Shown in pieces: positions 61,128 to 64,000 of a stretch of DNA of 64,000 nucleotides. Below the pieces are notes generated by a model that worked only from the letters and a program-made list of their open reading frames with translations, searched no databases and was not told the origin of the DNA. Made by a program: the position numbers and the translations under genes. Position 1 is the stretch's first letter; each line of letters opens with the position of its first letter. Source of the stretch: Helianthus annuus (Eukaryota; Streptophyta; Magnoliopsida; Asterales; Asteraceae); assembly GCF_002127325.2 (NCBI RefSeq), contig NC_035438.2, forward strand, positions 86,406,393 through 86,470,392. Direction: 5' to 3'.

Positions 61128-61460
61128 ATTTTCTAAATATGCCTATTTGATTTTAAGTTTCTATTACTAAATTTGTTTTTACGTAACACATAGGGGAGAT
61201 GGCTTGGCATGAGATGAGAAGAGATTGGGTTGGTGACCGATCTCAAAAATCACACACCAAGTTTAGACGGCCAATTCTGAGGTTTGACTTTTTTATTTGA
61301 CTTTCAATTTCAAGGCGTAATTTTCAAATTATCTAGGTTGGTAGGTCCCGTTTTTTTCATACGAGAAGAAAAGAAATGAGCGCACGATAAAACTAAGATA
61401 TTTGCATAAAAAGTTGGTTAGTTTAATTCAGTTGACAGTTTGTTATACTGTATGTTATAG

Positions 61461-61654
61461 TTGGACCACAAGTTTTGAAGATTTGCTCTCAACTGGTGAA
61501 CCATTCCCAGAGTCGATTCCATTAACTGTAAGTTATTTGTGTTCTATACGTGCTTCTTCTAACAAGCATGTGTCTGCTAATTGGCGGTTGTTTTTTGCAG
61601 GATGTCATGGATCTTTTAGTTGACATTTGGGTCGAAGAAGGTTTTTACAATTAG
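61461..61654 (+). pseudogene. captured gene fragment: two exons and an intron
   Basis: After acceptor-like GTTATAG, 61461-61527 encodes WTTSFEDLLSTGEPFPESIP; a GTAAGT donor at 61528 and a TTGTTTTTTGCAG acceptor at 61588-61600 define a 73-bp intron; 61601-61654 continues in phase with DVMDLLVDIWVEEG to TAG. The splice signals and smooth join look like part of a host gene. I do not recognise the protein. Its place inside the Helitron-like block suggests capture. Confidence 0.45.
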
Positions 61655-63165
61655 ATGCAAGACCGCGTGCATTTTGACACCAGGAGCATTGGCAAAATTA
61701 TGCTAAAGAGGTAACTAGACTTCGAAAAACGCCAAACCAAACCAGGCAGGTTAGGTGAGTCAGTTGGTTTTTGCAGTTCAGATTCAAACGGTTTTTATAC
61801 ACCCCCATCCCCCAGTTTGAAAAAGTAGTCTTCGAGAAATGCCAAACCAAACCTCCCAGGTGGGGTGACTCGGCTGGTTTTGCAGTTCTGTTTTCAAGTT
61901 TGAAGTTTTTTTTTTTTCTTATTTTTCAAAATCATTATTGTATATTAATATTTTTAAAATGATATAAATGTAGTAAGTTTTGTAATATATATTATATATA
62001 TAATGCATATTAGAAGGGCAAAAATGGTCATTTGCCACTTAATCAACATGTACAACTTTTTAAAGCATAAGTACAACCATTTCAAGCATCAAGATTGACA
62101 CCCAAGATGTGACGGATGTAGGCTCAAAATCCACAAGAAGAGTTGCAGTGAATTACTGTTGTAAGGAAAGTATACCAAAAAGCTATTGTGACACCTACTC
62201 ATCATATTGAGCAACAATGAGAATTTAAAGTTCAGTTAGCAATTATTTTTCAACTAAAAGGAATCTTTGTATGTTATAATTATTATAAGTTATATATTTT
62301 AGTTGATCAATATGGTAAATTTGGTTTACAGTGAATAACAATTTACCCTTTTCCTCTAAAAAATGTTAGCGCTGCTTTTAATACAGAGGTATTCGGTTGG
62401 GATCACGAGTTAAAACAATGCTTTTATTACAGAGGTATTTGTGATGTAATGCGACTTTTTATTCACTTTTCAGAGACAATGGTGTGGAAAGGAGTGGTCG
62501 CAGGAATTCCACCAGCCAAGCATAATGGTCATACTTGTGTCTCATGGACAGACAAAATTAGTAATCGGTGGGGTAAGATACCCAGAACCATTACCTATCT
62601 GATGTCCAATCTTGATTTTTGGTGTTGAAAGTCGTTTGTTTGTGAGAGAAGCTGTGTTCAGTCTTGATTATTGGTGTTGAAAGTCGTTCGTTCTCCAGAG
62701 TGCTTTTAATGGTTCATGCTTCATGGGTTCGACGCAATTTGGGTGTACTTCACTCGAGTGAGATAGGTCTCATGTATTTGATGCTTTGTTTTATTTTCTT
62801 TCTTTATTGTGAGTGTGTTTGTATTTTGTTTTGGGGGGACCCCATGATTCTTGTGTAAGGTGGTTCTAGCAGCTTGCTAGCCACTGTTTTGTTTTATTGC
62901 TTTTAATAAAATTGCTGTTAAAAAATGAAAAGAGCTCCTGAAAGAGAAGGTACACTCGCATGTAGTCAAACATAAATTTGGATTGTTATATGGTTTTGGT
63001 CTTTTTATTACTTCGGTGGTCTTGTGTTTTAAACAACTGTACCTATATCATATAAAAGATTCAAGTGTCTAGAAGCTAAGAAACCAATAAGATGACTAAG
63101 GATTATTCTTTAGATCATGAAGGTTTTCGGTCTTAATTTTTGGTTTTAACCTAAAACCTAACTGA

Positions 63166-63310
63166 CCTGACCCAAGTTATATAACTAACCCAAGTTATAT
63201 GTTATATAACTAACCCAAGTTATATGTTATATAACTAACCCAAGTTATATAACTGATAGCTGATTTAAAATGACCCAAGTTTATAACCGATAGCTGATTT
63301 AAAATGTAAG
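63166..63310 (+). repeat. short tandem repeats ACCCAAGTTATAT
   Basis: Four to five units of ACCCAAGTTATAT with ATAACTA spacers, followed by two units with GATAGCTGATTTAAAATG. Confidence 0.8.
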
Positions 63311-63779
63311 TAGATGATGAAAGGTTGAAATTTAATTTAATGGTCAGATTTTTCTTATTTTCTAATTAAAATTAAAAGAATAAGAGAAATAAATTAATTT
63401 AAAAATATGAAAATATAAGAAATTAGTTGTCTTAAGCTTTTGGGCAGTCTTGTAAACATGTATGTGTTCTCAACTCTTTTTTTTCAAATAAATTTCCAAT
63501 AGAAATAGTAAGCAATATATCACAAGAGGATTGATAAACTAATAGAAAACGAGTACTGCTTCATGAATTGTAACCCCGTCGGTTTTGAAGTACCTTAACC
63601 GAAAATTAAATTTTAGTTATGAACAAACTGAACTGAACCTTCTCATGCACACCCTTAGAATTACTAAGAGGTGTTGTGTTTTCCACTACATCGCGAATTT
63701 GGTTTTGGTTATGGCTCAAAACCGAACCGCCCCGTACATAGCCCTAACTCAGTAACTCACCAACCTAAGTGATATGTTT

Positions 63780-63807
63780 CCCGCCGCATCGCACGGGTAA
63801 ACGACTA

Positions 63808-63808
<1 letters not shown>
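63780..63808 (+). other. Helitron 3' end: hairpin plus CTAG
   Basis: CCCG (63780-63783) pairs with CGGG (63794-63797), followed eight bases later by CTAG at 63805-63808 and then T. This fits the standard Helitron terminus. Confidence 0.7.

Positions 63809-63875
<67 letters not shown>
63809..63875 (+). repeat. TA then GA microsatellite
   Basis: About 23 TA units followed by about ten GA units. The TA part appears to be the right half of the microsatellite at 47210-47268. Confidence 0.85.
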
Positions 63876-63929
63876 TATAATGTACTTCAAGGCTTAACCT
63901 ACATTAACATACATGACAAAAAAATATAA

Positions 63930-64000
63930 CGTGCGTTATTATCATAGAACGTGCGTGATTATAGTCCCATGCGTGATTATGTGGTCCCATGCGTGATTAT
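63930..64000 (+). repeat. GCGTGATTAT repeats at the window edge
   Basis: Four close copies of (A/C)GTGCGT(G/T)ATTAT or ATGCGTGATTAT separated by 10-14 bp, two of them after GTCCC. They may start another small transposon that continues outside. Confidence 0.5.

Larger units (their letters stand above)
47269..63808 (+). mobile_element. Helitron-like element, 16.5 kb with nested insertions
   Basis: It starts TCTACACTACTTTAATAAGC, like plant Helitron 5' ends, and ends with a GC-rich CCCG...CGGG hairpin (63780-63797) then CTAG at 63805-63808, the CTRR-type 3' end. The host sequence is TA repeat on both sides, joining as A and T as Helitrons require. No replicase-helicase gene is visible, so it would be non-autonomous. 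Removing H leaves about 6.4 kb. A second sequence like the 5' end region at 61990-62090 means the two ends may not belong to one element. Confidence 0.55.
61128..63808 (+). other. right part of the Helitron-like block
   Basis: Besides the exon fragment, it has two similar ~60-bp pieces (61708-61770 and 61818-61885 with CGA(A/G)AAA(C/T)GCCAAACCAAAC), a stretch at 61990-62090 resembling the block start at 47280-47350, a possible last exon after TTTTCAG at 62465-62473 and an AATAAAA signal near 62905 like the 3' end of a gene. Confidence 0.4.

Overview
This is plant nuclear DNA, almost certainly from a eudicot. I lean towards the daisy family (Asteraceae) because the Athila-, Tat-, SIRE- and Tekay-like sequences resemble ones I associate with it; that is recollection, not a database result. 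I see no intact host gene. Nearly all of the window is LTR retrotransposons nested in one another, followed by a Helitron-like block that holds further insertions.

Layout. (1) 1-5913: 3' part of a Ty3/Gypsy Tat-lineage element (X) on +, with plant-type second RNase H, integrase, a long 3' spacer carrying a spliced antisense gene, and a 3' LTR (5195-5913). (2) 5914-9559: 3' part of a second copy of the same family (B), starting exactly at the LTR edge of X, so X probably inserted into B. (3) 9560-14107: a related Tat element (C) on -, its pol cut by B at 9560; its 5' LTR is 13356-14107. (4) 14108-26872: an Athila-type Gypsy element (D) on +. Its 5' LTR is cut by C, and its decayed pol is interrupted by a solo LTR (17355-18659, 5-bp target duplication AAGTG). 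It has an env-like third gene and a 3' LTR at 25118-26872. (5) 26873-28089 and 45326-46560: AT-rich host sequence, perhaps an older LTR. (6) 28090-45325: a SIRE-like Copia element (F) on +, with 465-bp LTRs and duplication ATTTG. It holds element G (37142-44717, -, 411-bp LTRs, duplication GAAGA), which has a giant Gag but no pol. (7) 46560-47268: TA microsatellite with a 407-bp foldback element. (8) 47269-63808: Helitron-like block from a TC start to a hairpin plus CTAG end, lying between TA repeats. Within it are a young Tekay-type chromovirus H (48372-58528, -, 2383-bp LTRs identical on reading, duplication TGTGT, uninterrupted 1587-codon gag-pol), a Mutator-like foldback element (60490-61127, 10-bp duplication) and what looks like a captured gene fragment.

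How the parts relate. Nesting order and LTR divergence agree: D looks oldest of the measurable elements, then F (about 14 LTR differences), then G (about 5), and H is newest. H alone looks coding-competent. The most unusual signals are the antisense spliced gene with its own TATA box in X and B, the paired CACGGGGCCGTG motifs through the noncoding parts of D, the pol-less element G with a double-knuckle Gag shared with F, and the ribosomal-protein-gene-like promoter layout in the LTR of H. All joins, counts and alignments were made by eye.
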